Source: Bradyrhizobium septentrionale (lineage in GTDB: Bacteria > Pseudomonadota > Alphaproteobacteria > Rhizobiales > Xanthobacteraceae). From it: a stretch of 64,000 bases of DNA. The first letter of the stretch is position 1, and each line of letters opens with the position of its first letter. The DNA lies in contig NZ_CP088285.1 in NCBI RefSeq assembly GCF_011516645.4, positions 5,412,501 to 5,476,500 on the forward strand, written 5' to 3'. Shown one piece after another: positions 43,439-52,634 of this stretch. Below the pieces are notes generated by a model. That model saw only the letters and a program-made list of their open reading frames with translations. It had not been told where the DNA came from and searched no databases. Made by a program: the position numbers and the translations under genes.

Positions 43439-45771
43439 CAGAATTTCACCGTCGCCGACAGCGAGAAGCGCCGCGCGTCGCCCATCGCCACCGTGAGAAT
43501 GCTGTTGGCGGAAGGATAATAGACGGTGTCGAACAGGTTCTTGACGTTGAACTGGTAGATCACCGGGAAGGTCTGGACCTTGGTCTCGTAGGTCGCAAAG
43601 ACGTCCGCCACCGTATAGGCCGGCAGCACGAAACTGTTGGCGGCGTCGCCCGGCCGGTCGCCGACATAACGCGCGCCGCCGCCGAGACGAAGCCGGCCGG
43701 GCAGCGCCGTGCCGAAATCGTAGACGAGGTAGAGCGAGGCGGTGTTGAGCGCAACGTTCTGCAGTGCCTTGCCGGCGAGCGTCGGATCTTCGGTCACGCG
43801 CGCATCGGTGTAGCCGTAGCTGCCGATCATGCTCCAGTTGTCGGTGAGCCGGCCGGTGACGTCGAGCTCGACGCCGCGCGAGCGGACCTTGCCGGCCGTG
43901 CGGTACTCGACGATGCTGGTCGCGGGATTGAACTGCGAGACCAGCACGTTCTTCTTGTCGATGTCGTAGAGAGCAAGCGTGCCGGAGATCCGCTTGTTGT
44001 AGTCGAACTTGACGCCGGTCTCCCACTGGGTGCCCTCTTCGGGGGCGATGTTGGAGCCGATCACGACGCCGCCGGTGAGCGGCGCGATGGTCGAGGTCGG
44101 CTTCAGCGATTGGGTGTAGCTCGCGTAGAGCGAGACTTCGTCGGTGAGTTTGAGAATGGCGCCGCCGAGCGGCAACGCCTTGTCCTGCGAGACATTGGTG
44201 TTGGTGATGAAGGGCCGGCCCTTGCCTGCGAGCTGGTCGTAATCCATGTAGCGCACGCCGCCGACCAGCGCGAAGCGTTCGGTCAGATGCAGCGTGTCCT
44301 GGAAGAACAGCGACCACTGGCCGAGCTTGTCGGTTTGCGCGCTGTCGGCGGCGGACACCGTGGTGCCCGGCGTGATCAGCCCGTAGACCGGATTGTAGAA
44401 GTTGAAGCTCGGCGTCGCCTGCCGGATCAGATTGTCGCGGTAGATCGTGCGATACTGGGCATCGCCGCCGAACAATATCTCGTTGCGGAAATTGCCGAGC
44501 CAGACATTGCCCTGCAAATAGGAGGTGCCGTAGCTCGCATTGCTGAGCGAGCCCTGCGTGCCGTCATTGCTGCGGGTCTCGACGCCGGTCGTGGCATTGA
44601 CGCCGGTGATGCGGAGCTGGTTGGCGCTGAAGGTCTCGGTGTTGTAGCTGTAGGCGGCGAACAGCTTCCAGTCCTGGTTCAGGCGGTGCTCGACCGAGGC
44701 CTGCATCAGGTCGGAGGTTCCCCACATGTTGTTGAAGGGCTCGTCGAGCCGGCGCGTCGCGGGGATCGCCAGCGGTGCATTGTTGACGAACGCGGTGCCG
44801 CGATCGAACGGCGTGATGAATTCGCGGTGCTCGTAATTGAGCTGGACCGTGGTGTTCTCGCCATACCAGGCCAGCGACGGCGCGACCAGCATCTCGCGGT
44901 GGCGGCCGAAATTGCGCCAATAGTCCTCGCTCACGCCATAGCCGATGAAGCGATATGCGAGGCCGCCATTGCCGATCGGGCCGGTGACGTCGATGGTGCC
45001 GTCGGCGCCGGTCTTCGAGTTGGCGTAGGTCGAGCCGAGCAGGGTCACCGAGCCATGCTGATAGAGCTCGGGGCGCTTGCTGATCGTGTTGACGATGCCG
45101 CCGGGATCCATGATGCCGTAAAGCAGCGACGCCGGGCCCTTCAGCACCTCGACGCTCTCGACCGACGCATTGAGGCTGCGGCCCTGCACCAGCGGCATGC
45201 CGTTGCGCATGATCGAGCCGTCGCGATTGTCGCCGAAGCCGCGGCGCATCACCGCGTCCTGGGTGCCGGCCAGTGTGTTGGCCTGGGTGACGCCGCTGAC
45301 ATTGGCGAGCGCCTCATCGAGGTTGCGCGGCAGCTGGTCCTTCAGCACCTGCTCCGGCACGACGTTGACGGTTTGCGAGGTGTCGAGCGGCGAGGCGCCG
45401 CTGCGGAGCGTGGTCGCGCTCGGCATCGCGCGATAGTGCAGCTTGGCTTCGTTGAGCACTGCGGCGGCCGCCGCGGCCCGCTCCGACGGCGTCGGTGGCG
45501 CCGGCTGGGCATTCCGCGTGCGCTGCCGTGCCGCGGCGGCCGCCTGCGTCCGCTGCACCGATCTCGCCGAATTGGCCGCAGGTTTGCGCTTCTGCGTCGG
45601 CTGATCGACAGTGACAGGCGGCAACGGGACGCTTGATTGCGCGTTTGCCTGCGTCACCGCGGCGGAGATATCGGTGAGCAGGAACGCTGCACCGATCAAC
45701 AGATGGGTGCGGCCCTTGTCGGCGGCATTTCGACGGTCGCCGACAACGCGGCCATCAGCATTCACAGGCAC
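43438..45771 (-). CDS. TonB-dependent siderophore receptor
   Basis: The 777-residue outer-membrane receptor has a GTG start with GGAAG upstream and a signal peptide ending near AVTQANA-QSS. It has a plug domain (QTVNVVPEQVLKDQLPRNLD, EVLKGPASLLYGIMDPGGIV) and a 22-strand barrel ending in the outer-membrane signature AMGDARRFSLSATVKF with terminal phenylalanine. The form is that of hydroxamate-type (FhuE/FoxA/FhuA-like) receptors. Regulation by iron is indicated by the Irr-like boxes upstream. The ligand cannot be told from sequence. Confidence 0.9.
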   Translation of the reverse strand: MPVNADGRVVGDRRNAADKGRTHLLIGAAFLLTDISAAVTQANAQSSVPLPPVTVDQPTQKRKPAANSARSVQRTQAAAAARQRTRNAQPAPPTPSERAAAAAAVLNEAKLHYRAMPSATTLRSGASPLDTSQTVNVVPEQVLKDQLPRNLDEALANVSGVTQANTLAGTQDAVMRRGFGDNRDGSIMRNGMPLVQGRSLNASVESVEVLKGPASLLYGIMDPGGIVNTISKRPELYQHGSVTLLGSTYANSKTGADGTIDVTGPIGNGGLAYRFIGYGVSEDYWRNFGRHREMLVAPSLAWYGENTTVQLNYEHREFITPFDRGTAFVNNAPLAIPATRRLDEPFNNMWGTSDLMQASVEHRLNQDWKLFAAYSYNTETFSANQLRITGVNATTGVETRSNDGTQGSLSNASYGTSYLQGNVWLGNFRNEILFGGDAQYRTIYRDNLIRQATPSFNFYNPVYGLITPGTTVSAADSAQTDKLGQWSLFFQDTLHLTERFALVGGVRYMDYDQLAGKGRPFITNTNVSQDKALPLGGAILKLTDEVSLYASYTQSLKPTSTIAPLTGGVVIGSNIAPEEGTQWETGVKFDYNKRISGTLALYDIDKKNVLVSQFNPATSIVEYRTAGKVRSRGVELDVTGRLTDNWSMIGSYGYTDARVTEDPTLAGKALQNVALNTASLYLVYDFGTALPGRLRLGGGARYVGDRPGDAANSFVLPAYTVADVFATYETKVQTFPVIYQFNVKNLFDTVYYPSANSILTVAMGDARRFSLSATVKF

Positions 45772-45873
45772 TCTGGTACTTCCGATTCACGCGAGCATGT
45801 TCACGCCGCGCCTCTAGCAGCCGCCGCGCGCGAAAAGAACCGGAGCAGACTTGAATCTCTCTAACTGGATTGG

Positions 45874-45890
45874 ATTTGAATCGTTCTAAG
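45874..45890. promoter_or_regulatory. Irr-box (ICE)-like motif
   Basis: ATTTGAATCGTTCTAAG matches the TTTAGAA-N3-TTCTAAA iron-control element at 11 of 14 positions. A weaker copy (ACTTGAATCTCTCTAAC) lies 25 bp closer to the gene at 45850-45866. Both are 80-120 bp upstream of the receptor start. Confidence 0.5.
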
Positions 45891-46043
45891 AAACAGCAAG
45901 GCTCGCGTGTCTGCGCGAGCCCTGCACCTCATGGATCGATTGTTGCGTCATTGCGTCAAACGCTACGCGATTATGACAAGAGGCTCCCGACCCGCCGTCG
46001 CTTCAGCCTCAAGCGTTTTGCCAGCCGCGCCTCGCGCGAAGCC

Positions 46044-46277
46044 TCACGACATCGCCAGGCTGACGGGCGCCGAGCCGACCACGCCCGTGCTCACGCCGTC
46101 GCGCGCCATCGATTCGATTGCGCTCCAGTTCTCGCGAAAGATCCGCGCCGCCTCGTTGGCGCTTTCCGCCTGGATTGTCAGACTGCACGCGCGTCTCGCG
46201 CCGTTGCTGGCAAGCTGGAAGTAGAGAACATATCCAGACGAATCCGCGCTCCGTGCGCCCGACGGTGCCTGCTGCAT
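46044..46277 (-). CDS. Small hypothetical protein
   Basis: The ATG at 46277 follows GGGGAAA. The product of 77 residues includes SSGYVLYFQLASNGARRACS and TIQAESANEAARIFRENWSA. The alternation of strand and helix and the codon usage look genuine. I do not recognise the family. It stands alone between the siderophore receptor and the thioesterase gene. Confidence 0.5.
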   Translation of the reverse strand: MQQAPSGARSADSSGYVLYFQLASNGARRACSLTIQAESANEAARIFRENWSAIESMARDGVSTGVVGSAPVSLAMS

Positions 46278-46488
46278 GTCAGTTTTCCCCGATAGTGTTT
46301 TTGTTGCGCCACCTGCGGGCAGGATTTGACAGAGATGCGGCACAGTCGTGATGCAAGACGCGCAATCTGCACGATCGCGCATTTTGTTTGCGTGTGTTGC
46401 CGGGATTCAACAGGCGATGGAACCGATGACGCGCGGTGGCTGCAATCCCGCCGCGGTCACGGCGCCCGCTCAACTGTCCCGGCGTGAC

Positions 46489-47418
46489 CTACGCATCGCC
46501 ATCCGGATGCACCATCAGGGTTTCCTGGATCGAGGTCGCAAGCATCGATCCATCGCGGTCATGGACGCGCGCGATCGACAATCCGCGGCCGCCATCGGCG
46601 CAGGGGCTCTCGGTTTCGACATGCATCCAGGCGTCGGGTGAAAATGCGCGATGAAACCAGATGCAATGGTTGAGGCTCGACAGATAGAGCGGCGCGCGCG
46701 ACTGCAGGTCGCGGAGATGGCCGCCGACGCTGGAGAAGTTGAGCCACCAGTCCGAGAGATAGGCGAACACCGCGGCCTGGGCGCGGGAACCTGTCGTGAG
46801 TGGTTGCCTGCATCTGATCCAGAAGCGCAGGCGCGGCTCAGCCGTCGCGGCCGAGAGCTGACGTTCGATCTCGGGGATCCGGAAATCCATGCTCGGCTTG
46901 ATGTACGGGGAGTAGGGACCGAGCGGCCGCAGCTGCGCTATCAGCGCGTCAGGGATCATGGTCAGATCGGGTAGGCTTTCGGGGTCCTCCGATGGTGCGA
47001 ACGGCACGGCGTGCCGCGGACCCGGCTGCGGCGCGCAGAACGTGGCCTGCGCGCTCAGCACCGTCCGCCCTTGGCTCTGGGTGCCGACGATTTGGCGCGA
47101 GGAGAACCGCTTGCCGTCCTGCAGGATGTCGGCGTCAAAGGTGATGCGCCTGCCAGGATCGGCGCCGCGCAGGAACACGAGCTGCAGCATCGCCGCAGGG
47201 CGATCTTCGGGCGCGCCGAGGGTCCCGGCCATCATCGCCTGACCGAGGATCTGGCCGCCATAGGAGCGGCCGTTGAGATTGCCGTCGCCGAACCGGCTGC
47301 GATAGCGCAGCGGCGCGATGGTCTCGAGCGAGACCAGCGCCTCGGCCGCCTTGTGGTCCCACGGATCGCACGCGGCTTCACTCTCCTCCGCGGCGCGGAT
47401 GCCTTGTCCGTCCATCAC
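46489..47418 (-). CDS. Acyl-CoA thioesterase (TesB-like)
   Basis: The enzyme hydrolyses acyl-CoA to free acid and CoA. It has the double hotdog fold of TesB: the N-terminal half contains NGRSYGGQILGQAMMAG and FSSRQIVGTQSQGRTVLSAQ, the C-terminal half SLNHCIWFHRAFSPDAWMHV and GRGLSIARVHDRDGSMLATS with the catalytic aspartate/threonine/glutamine region (ATSIQE). The 309 residues are normal. It overlaps the upstream 371-residue gene by four bases, so they form an operon together with the binding-protein gene. Confidence 0.85.
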   Translation of the reverse strand: MMDGQGIRAAEESEAACDPWDHKAAEALVSLETIAPLRYRSRFGDGNLNGRSYGGQILGQAMMAGTLGAPEDRPAAMLQLVFLRGADPGRRITFDADILQDGKRFSSRQIVGTQSQGRTVLSAQATFCAPQPGPRHAVPFAPSEDPESLPDLTMIPDALIAQLRPLGPYSPYIKPSMDFRIPEIERQLSAATAEPRLRFWIRCRQPLTTGSRAQAAVFAYLSDWWLNFSSVGGHLRDLQSRAPLYLSSLNHCIWFHRAFSPDAWMHVETESPCADGGRGLSIARVHDRDGSMLATSIQETLMVHPDGDA

Positions 47419-48530
47419 ATGGCCGGGAATTTCTGCGGTCCCGGATAGAGCGGATAGCCGGCGGCGACGCCGTATTCGCTGATGCCAAATCCGGTCTCGT
47501 TGCCGCTTTCGAGCCGGACGACATGGTCCGACAGCGTGCGCGCGACGGCGCGGGTTGCGGCGTCGTCGAGATTCCAGACGTCATGCGCAGCGTGGTCCTC
47601 GCCGCGGTCGTCGCCATGGGTCCAGCCTTGTAGCCCGCCATACATGCCGGCCTTGAGATAAAATCGCGTCGGCAGTCCGTGCATCCTGACGCGGCGCGGC
47701 TCGCCGCGCTCGAAGGCGAAGGTAAAGTCGGCTACCGCGATGGTCTGGCCGAGCGGATCGTCGGCCCATTCGATCTTGTGCTCGACCGAGGTCACCTCGC
47801 GATGCGACACCGATCCGTCGGCCTCCCGGCGGAACTCGGTGCCCGAGAGGTAATGCGGTTTGCCCGGCGTGCGCTCCTTGATGAAGATCGACAGCGCCGA
47901 CTCCGGGAACTGGAACATCGACCAGGTCCAGAAGAAATTGCGATGGGTCGCAACCGGCGGCCGGGTCTCATCGGTGCGCATCTCCGAGCGCAGGCCCCAG
48001 GAGCGGTCGCGCTGGCCCCACCACAATTCGGGTTCGATGTTGGTGCGCTTGCCGTCGACCACGATCCAGCCGCGCCAGCGGCCAAACTGGGAGACGCGCG
48101 CGAGATCCTCCTCGACGACGCCGTTGCGCTCGCGAAAATTCTGCTTCTCCTGCGCCGCCGGAAAGCTCGCCTTGAACTCGAGCTGAAAGCTGATCCCGGA
48201 GGGATTGTCGGCGAGTGAGACCCGGTGCAGGCCCATGCCCTCGACGATCTCGATTTTCAGCCCGCCGACCTCGGTCTCCAGCGGGCGCGTCCCGAGCCGG
48301 CGCGAGGCGCGGAAATTGTGCTGGCGGCGGCCGACGGTGATGCCGGCAAAACCGTCCATCACGTTGCGGTTCGGGTAGTAGCCGAGCCCGATATCGATCA
48401 GCAGCTCGGAGCCGTCGATCGGATGCGCGGTGTACCAGTAGCGCTCGGTGAACCTGACGTCACCGCCGCCTGCCTTGGCAAACGGCTCGGGCGTCTGGTG
48501 GCCGATGAGATCGTCCTGGGCTGTCAGCAT
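47415..48530 (-). CDS. Uncharacterised protein, possibly lipocalin/CrtC-like fold
   Basis: The 371-residue protein is rich in strand-forming residues and aromatic-aspartate motifs (RYWYTAHPIDGSELLIDIGL; WWGQRDRSWGLRS; FFWTWSMFQFPESALSIFIK). The pattern resembles carotenoid-hydratase/AttH-like beta barrels, but no known catalytic set is clear and I would not name a function. Cytosolic, since no signal peptide is visible. It lies between a solute-binding protein and a thioesterase, suggesting an activity on the acyl substrate of this cluster. Confidence 0.6.
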   Translation of the reverse strand: MLTAQDDLIGHQTPEPFAKAGGGDVRFTERYWYTAHPIDGSELLIDIGLGYYPNRNVMDGFAGITVGRRQHNFRASRRLGTRPLETEVGGLKIEIVEGMGLHRVSLADNPSGISFQLEFKASFPAAQEKQNFRERNGVVEEDLARVSQFGRWRGWIVVDGKRTNIEPELWWGQRDRSWGLRSEMRTDETRPPVATHRNFFWTWSMFQFPESALSIFIKERTPGKPHYLSGTEFRREADGSVSHREVTSVEHKIEWADDPLGQTIAVADFTFAFERGEPRRVRMHGLPTRFYLKAGMYGGLQGWTHGDDRGEDHAAHDVWNLDDAATRAVARTLSDHVVRLESGNETGFGISEYGVAAGYPLYPGPQKFPAM

Positions 48531-48584
48531 TGTTCTTGTCCTTGGTGTTTGAGCCGGTTCGGTCGGTGGATGCGCGGCGCGGGG

Positions 48585-49808
48585 TCAGTCCTTTGCCGGA
48601 CCCGCGCCCACAATGTCGCCGAACAGCACCCAGGTCTTGCCGTCGAACCGGGCGAAGCGGCGTTCGGTGATCGCCGCGTAATCCTGCGGCGTGGTCTGGA
48701 TGGTGATGCCCGGGAGCAGCATCGGCAGCTCGATGCCGCTCAGATTGGTGGCCTGCTTCAGCACGTTCTCCCGCGTGAGGTTGTCGCCGCAGCGCTGCAG
48801 GATGATCGCGCCGAGTTGCGCCGTGGTGTAGCCGGTCACCGCGATCACGTCGTTGGGGTCCATGCCCGGCATGTATTTCGCGGCGAAGGCGAGATAGTCG
48901 ACCATGCCCTTGTCGCTGGCCCAGGCCGGATCGTTCGGCGTCTTGTAGGAGGTTGTGGTCAGGATGCCGGTCGAGGCCTCGATCCCTGCCGGCACCAGCA
49001 CGCCGGCGATCGAATTCGCTGTCGAGCCGAGGAAGATCAGCGGCTTCCAGCCGAGCTCGTGGATCTTGCGGATCGCCATCGAGGCAAATTTGTTCTGCGC
49101 GGCGATCAGGATGGTATCGGCGCCGGAGGCCTTCAGATTGACGATCTGGGAGTCGATCGTCGGCTCGGTCGACTGATACATCGCCTCCTTGACGATCATG
49201 GTGTCAGCCTTGGCGCCGAGCCCTTCCTTCAGGCCGAGCACAAAGTCCTTGCCGATGTCGTCGGCCTGCAACAGCACGCCGATTTTCGCGTCCGGCTTCT
49301 CGCGCAACACATAGCGCGCGATGATCCGGGATTCGTTGACATAGGTCGGCGAGTAGGGCGTCGTCCACGGAAATTGCTTCGGATCGTTCCAGCGGGTGCC
49401 GCCGCTCTGCACCAGCAGATGCGGAACGCCGTTGCTGTTGAGATATTTCTGGATCGCGGCGTTGGTCGGCGTCCCGAACGGCGCCATGATCGCGAGCACC
49501 TTGTCGTTCTCGACCAGCGCGCGCGTCACCTCGACGGTCTTGGGTGGGCTATAGGCGTCGTCGCGGGTCACGAAATTGATGCGGCGGCCGTTGATGCCGC
49601 TCTTCTCGTTCAGCATCGTGAAATAGGCGAGCATGGTCTTCGGGAAGCTCGCATAGATCGACGCCGGGCCGCTGTAGGGCGCATTGGCGCCGAGCATGAT
49701 CTCGGTGTCGCTGACCCCTGGACCATAGGCCTTCTGGGCGTCAGCCGTTCCGAGCGCACCGGTGAGCGCGAACGCCCACACTGCAAGCGTGACCACTGGC
49801 TTTCGCAT
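48585..49808 (-). CDS. ABC transporter substrate-binding protein (branched-chain amino acid / aromatic acid type)
   Basis: A signal peptide (VVTLAVWAFALTGALGTADA) precedes a periplasmic-binding-protein type 1 fold with typical blocks SDTEIMLGANAPYSGPASIY, YAYFTMLNEKSGINGR-like, IMAPFGTPTNAAIQKYLN and VNLKASGADTILIA. Members of this family (LivK-like) in catabolic clusters usually bind aromatic or aliphatic acids rather than amino acids. It is divergent from the CoA-ligase operon across about 200 bp holding a candidate operator, so uptake and activation are probably co-regulated. Confidence 0.85.
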   Translation of the reverse strand: MRKPVVTLAVWAFALTGALGTADAQKAYGPGVSDTEIMLGANAPYSGPASIYASFPKTMLAYFTMLNEKSGINGRRINFVTRDDAYSPPKTVEVTRALVENDKVLAIMAPFGTPTNAAIQKYLNSNGVPHLLVQSGGTRWNDPKQFPWTTPYSPTYVNESRIIARYVLREKPDAKIGVLLQADDIGKDFVLGLKEGLGAKADTMIVKEAMYQSTEPTIDSQIVNLKASGADTILIAAQNKFASMAIRKIHELGWKPLIFLGSTANSIAGVLVPAGIEASTGILTTTSYKTPNDPAWASDKGMVDYLAFAAKYMPGMDPNDVIAVTGYTTAQLGAIILQRCGDNLTRENVLKQATNLSGIELPMLLPGITIQTTPQDYAAITERRFARFDGKTWVLFGDIVGAGPAKD

Positions 49809-49900
49809 CTTCCCCTCCCATGACGCCCTCTTTTGCGGGGCTGGTTGATCCGGCGATGGAAGCCTTCGAAGGCTTTACCCGTCGCACTGGCTGTGCAATA

Positions 49901-49922
49901 ATAGACCGTCTGTCCGGATTAT
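49901..49922. promoter_or_regulatory. Candidate operator in divergent promoter
   Basis: The stretch has the interrupted dyad ATA-N2-CCG-N6-CGG-N2-TAT and shares GGATTAT with the palindromic region before the dioxygenase genes. It lies between the two divergent transcription units. Confidence 0.3.
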
Positions 49923-50010
49923 CAACTTAAATCTCTGGGCGGCATATCGGCTTCACGCAGGACGGAAACATCCGCGCGCGTGCGCGGCCGCATGACGGCG
50001 AGGAGGAAAC

Positions 50011-51564
50011 ATGAAGCTGACGCAGGCGCTGATCTCGGCGGTGCAGTTGCGCAAGGATGCGCCCGGCACCATCCATGCCGGACGGTCGCGGAGCTGGAAG
50101 GAGATCGGCCGGCGCGTCGCCTGTGCCGCGGGCGGGCTGCGGTTGCTCGGCATCGAGGCCGGCGACCGCGTCGCGATCCTCGCGCACAACAGCGATCTCT
50201 ACATCGAGGCGCTCTATGCCATCGCCTGGGCCGGTGCGGTCGCGGTGCCGCTCAACACGCGCTGGGCGGTCGCCGAAAATGCCTATGCGATCGAAGACTC
50301 CACGCCAAAACTGCTGCTGGTCGACAAGGCCTTCGCCGAGATCGCGTCTGGGCTGGGCGGCGCCAAATCACTCACCGCGATGATCTATCTGGACGAAGGG
50401 CAGGTCCCCGACGGCATGCAGGGCTATGACGAGCTCGTTGCGCACGCGCCGATCGAGGATGCCTCCGGCGCCTACAACGATCTTGCGGGCATCTTCTACA
50501 CCGGCGGCACCACCGGCTTTCCGAAGGGCGTGATGCTGTCGCATGCCAACATCATCTATGAATCGCTGGTCTGGATTTATGCGCTCCGTTTCCGCGAAGA
50601 CACCAGGTACCTGCATTCGGCCGGCATGTTCCATCTGGCCGGCACCTCGCCGATGATCGCGCTGACGCTGGTGGGCGGCACCCATGTCACGATCCCGAAA
50701 TTCGAGCCTGAATTGGCGATGAAGACGATCGCCGAGCACAAGGTCGATTACTGCCTGTTCGTGCCGACCATGCTGAACATGATGCTCAACCATCCATCGT
50801 TCGGCAGCTATGATCTGAGCAGCATCAGGGATTGCGAATATGGCGCCTCTCCGATGCCGGATGCGCTGCTGGTCAAGCTGATGCGCGCGCTCCCGAGCTG
50901 GCGCTTTCACCAGGGCTATGGCATGACCGAGAGCGCGGCGCTGGCGACGATCCTGCCATGGGAATATCACGCGCTGGAGGGGCCGCTGGCGGCAAAGCGC
51001 AAATCCGCCGGCCGGGCGGCGCCAGGTGTCGAAATCCGCATCGTCGATGCCGCGGGCAACGAGGTGCCGCGCGGCACGGTCGGCGAGATCGCGATCCGCG
51101 GTGCCGGCGTGATGCTCGGCTATTGGCGCAAGCCCGAGGAAAGCGCCCGCGTGTTGCGCAACGGCTGGCTGCATACCGGCGACGGCGCCTGGATGGACGA
51201 GGACGGTTTTGTCTATATCGTCGACCGCCTGAAGGACATGATCGTCTCCGGCGGCGAGAACGTCTATTCCGGCGAGGTGGAGAACGCCATCTTCCAGCAT
51301 GAGCATGTCAGGGAATGCGCCGTGATCGCGGTGCCTGATCCGCAATGGGGCGAGGCGGTGCACGCCATCGTGGTGCCGAAGGACGGCGCGCGACTCGATC
51401 CGGAGACCGTGATCGCGCATTGCCGCACCCTGATCGCGGGCTACAAATGCCCGCGCTCGGTCGACATCCGTCTTGAGCCATTGCCATTGACCGGCTCCGG
51501 CAAGATCATGAAGTCGGCGCTGCGCGAGGAGAAGTGGCAGGGCTACACGAGGTCGGTCAATTGA
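50011..51564 (+). CDS. Acyl-CoA synthetase (AMP-forming)
   Basis: The enzyme activates a carboxylic acid to its CoA thioester through an acyl-adenylate. The P-loop (YTGGTTGFPKGVMLSH), the A5 motif (GYGMTESAA) and the C-terminal hinge and pantetheine region (RLKDMIVSGGENVYSGEVEN) are intact. The catalytic lysine region is GSGKIMKSALRE. The 517 residues are typical of medium/long-chain or aromatic acid ligases. An AGGAGG ribosome site precedes the ATG. It leads the plus-strand catabolic operon. Confidence 0.9.
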   Translation: MKLTQALISAVQLRKDAPGTIHAGRSRSWKEIGRRVACAAGGLRLLGIEAGDRVAILAHNSDLYIEALYAIAWAGAVAVPLNTRWAVAENAYAIEDSTPKLLLVDKAFAEIASGLGGAKSLTAMIYLDEGQVPDGMQGYDELVAHAPIEDASGAYNDLAGIFYTGGTTGFPKGVMLSHANIIYESLVWIYALRFREDTRYLHSAGMFHLAGTSPMIALTLVGGTHVTIPKFEPELAMKTIAEHKVDYCLFVPTMLNMMLNHPSFGSYDLSSIRDCEYGASPMPDALLVKLMRALPSWRFHQGYGMTESAALATILPWEYHALEGPLAAKRKSAGRAAPGVEIRIVDAAGNEVPRGTVGEIAIRGAGVMLGYWRKPEESARVLRNGWLHTGDGAWMDEDGFVYIVDRLKDMIVSGGENVYSGEVENAIFQHEHVRECAVIAVPDPQWGEAVHAIVVPKDGARLDPETVIAHCRTLIAGYKCPRSVDIRLEPLPLTGSGKIMKSALREEKWQGYTRSVN

Positions 51565-52634
51565 TGCAGGAGGCTGCAAAACGTTCCGACGATGTGCCGG
51601 GTGCCGGACCGGAGCCGGTTCGTCCGGTCTTGGTGAATGACGACGCGGTACGTTCGGCGCTTGCGCAGCATCTGTCGCGGATATCGGGACAGCGGACGGA
51701 GATCACGAGCTTCGGGCGCAAATCGTCGGGCTTCTCCTGGATCACCTATGCTTTCGTGGCTCGTTCCTCTGCTGAAGGAGACCGCAAGCTGATCCTGCGC
51801 GTCGGTCCGCCGAACGGGTTGTTTGCGCCTTACTCGGTGCTGCCGCAGGTCACTGCGCTGCAGTCGCTGGCCGGCACCGGCGTTCCGGTTCCGGCGCTGG
51901 TGTCCTCAGCGCAGGATGGCGCCGAGATCGGCTTTCCCTTCTTCATCTGTACGCATGTCGACGGCGACGTTCCCGCGCCCTGGGCGGCGAGCGAGCTCGA
52001 TCCGGACCACAAGCGCGCGATCGCCCGGCAGTTCGTCGAGATCCTCGCCTCGCTGCACCGGATCGACGCAAGCACAACGCCCTTCGCATCGCTGCAGCAG
52101 GGCGGAGAACGCGCGGAGTTGCGCGCGATCGCCGGCTGGCGCGCCTCGCTCGCGCGGCCGACGGCGCGCTATTATCCGCTGCTCGATTGGGGCGGACGCT
52201 GGCTGTACGACAACTGCCCGCCGCCGCCGCGCCGCACCATCGTGCATGGCGACTACCGGATCGGAAATTTCATCGAGGATAGTGGACGGATCACTTCCAT
52301 TCTCGATTGGGAGCTGACCCATCTCGGCGATCCCCATGAGGATCTGGCCTGGGCGATGATGCCGACCTTCAACGCCAGGAGCCGGAAGCTCTATGGCGTG
52401 CTCGAGCGCGCCGAGGTGATCGATCTCTATCAGCGCGCCTCCGGCATTCCGGTTTCGGACCGGAGCCTCGCATTCTACGAGGCCTATGCGCTGTACCAGG
52501 CAGCAGCGATCCAGATGTGCGCGGTGCGCGCCTTCGAGGTCGATCGCTTCAACGACATGCGGCTTGCGGTGATGGCAAGCCAGATGTCCTCGATCGTGCG
52601 GGCGTTCGAGCGCGCATTGGAGGCCGCGGCATGA
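51564..52634 (+). CDS. APH-like phosphotransferase family protein (ACAD10-type)
   Basis: This kinase-like protein (356 residues) has the APH fold: GFSWITYAF, LRVGPP, the catalytic loop IVHGDYRIGNFIEDSGRITS, and the metal-binding DWELTHLGDPHEDLAW. Relatives sit beside acyl-CoA dehydrogenases and phosphorylate hydroxyacyl-CoA or related compounds (as proposed for ACAD10/11). Its ATG overlaps the ligase stop. This supports action on the same acyl-CoA pathway. Confidence 0.8.
   Translation: MQEAAKRSDDVPGAGPEPVRPVLVNDDAVRSALAQHLSRISGQRTEITSFGRKSSGFSWITYAFVARSSAEGDRKLILRVGPPNGLFAPYSVLPQVTALQSLAGTGVPVPALVSSAQDGAEIGFPFFICTHVDGDVPAPWAASELDPDHKRAIARQFVEILASLHRIDASTTPFASLQQGGERAELRAIAGWRASLARPTARYYPLLDWGGRWLYDNCPPPPRRTIVHGDYRIGNFIEDSGRITSILDWELTHLGDPHEDLAWAMMPTFNARSRKLYGVLERAEVIDLYQRASGIPVSDRSLAFYEAYALYQAAAIQMCAVRAFEVDRFNDMRLAVMASQMSSIVRAFERALEAAA

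Noticed and set aside
42200..44317. 705-codon frame as a single large protein
   Set aside because: The part upstream of the ATG at 43438 overlaps the TonB receptor in another frame; the PepSY protein starts at 43438.
43417..45636. Long plus-strand open frame of 739 codons
   Set aside because: It is antisense to the TonB receptor, which has clear plug and barrel motifs; the plus-strand product is a GC-driven shadow rich in Arg, Val and Ala.
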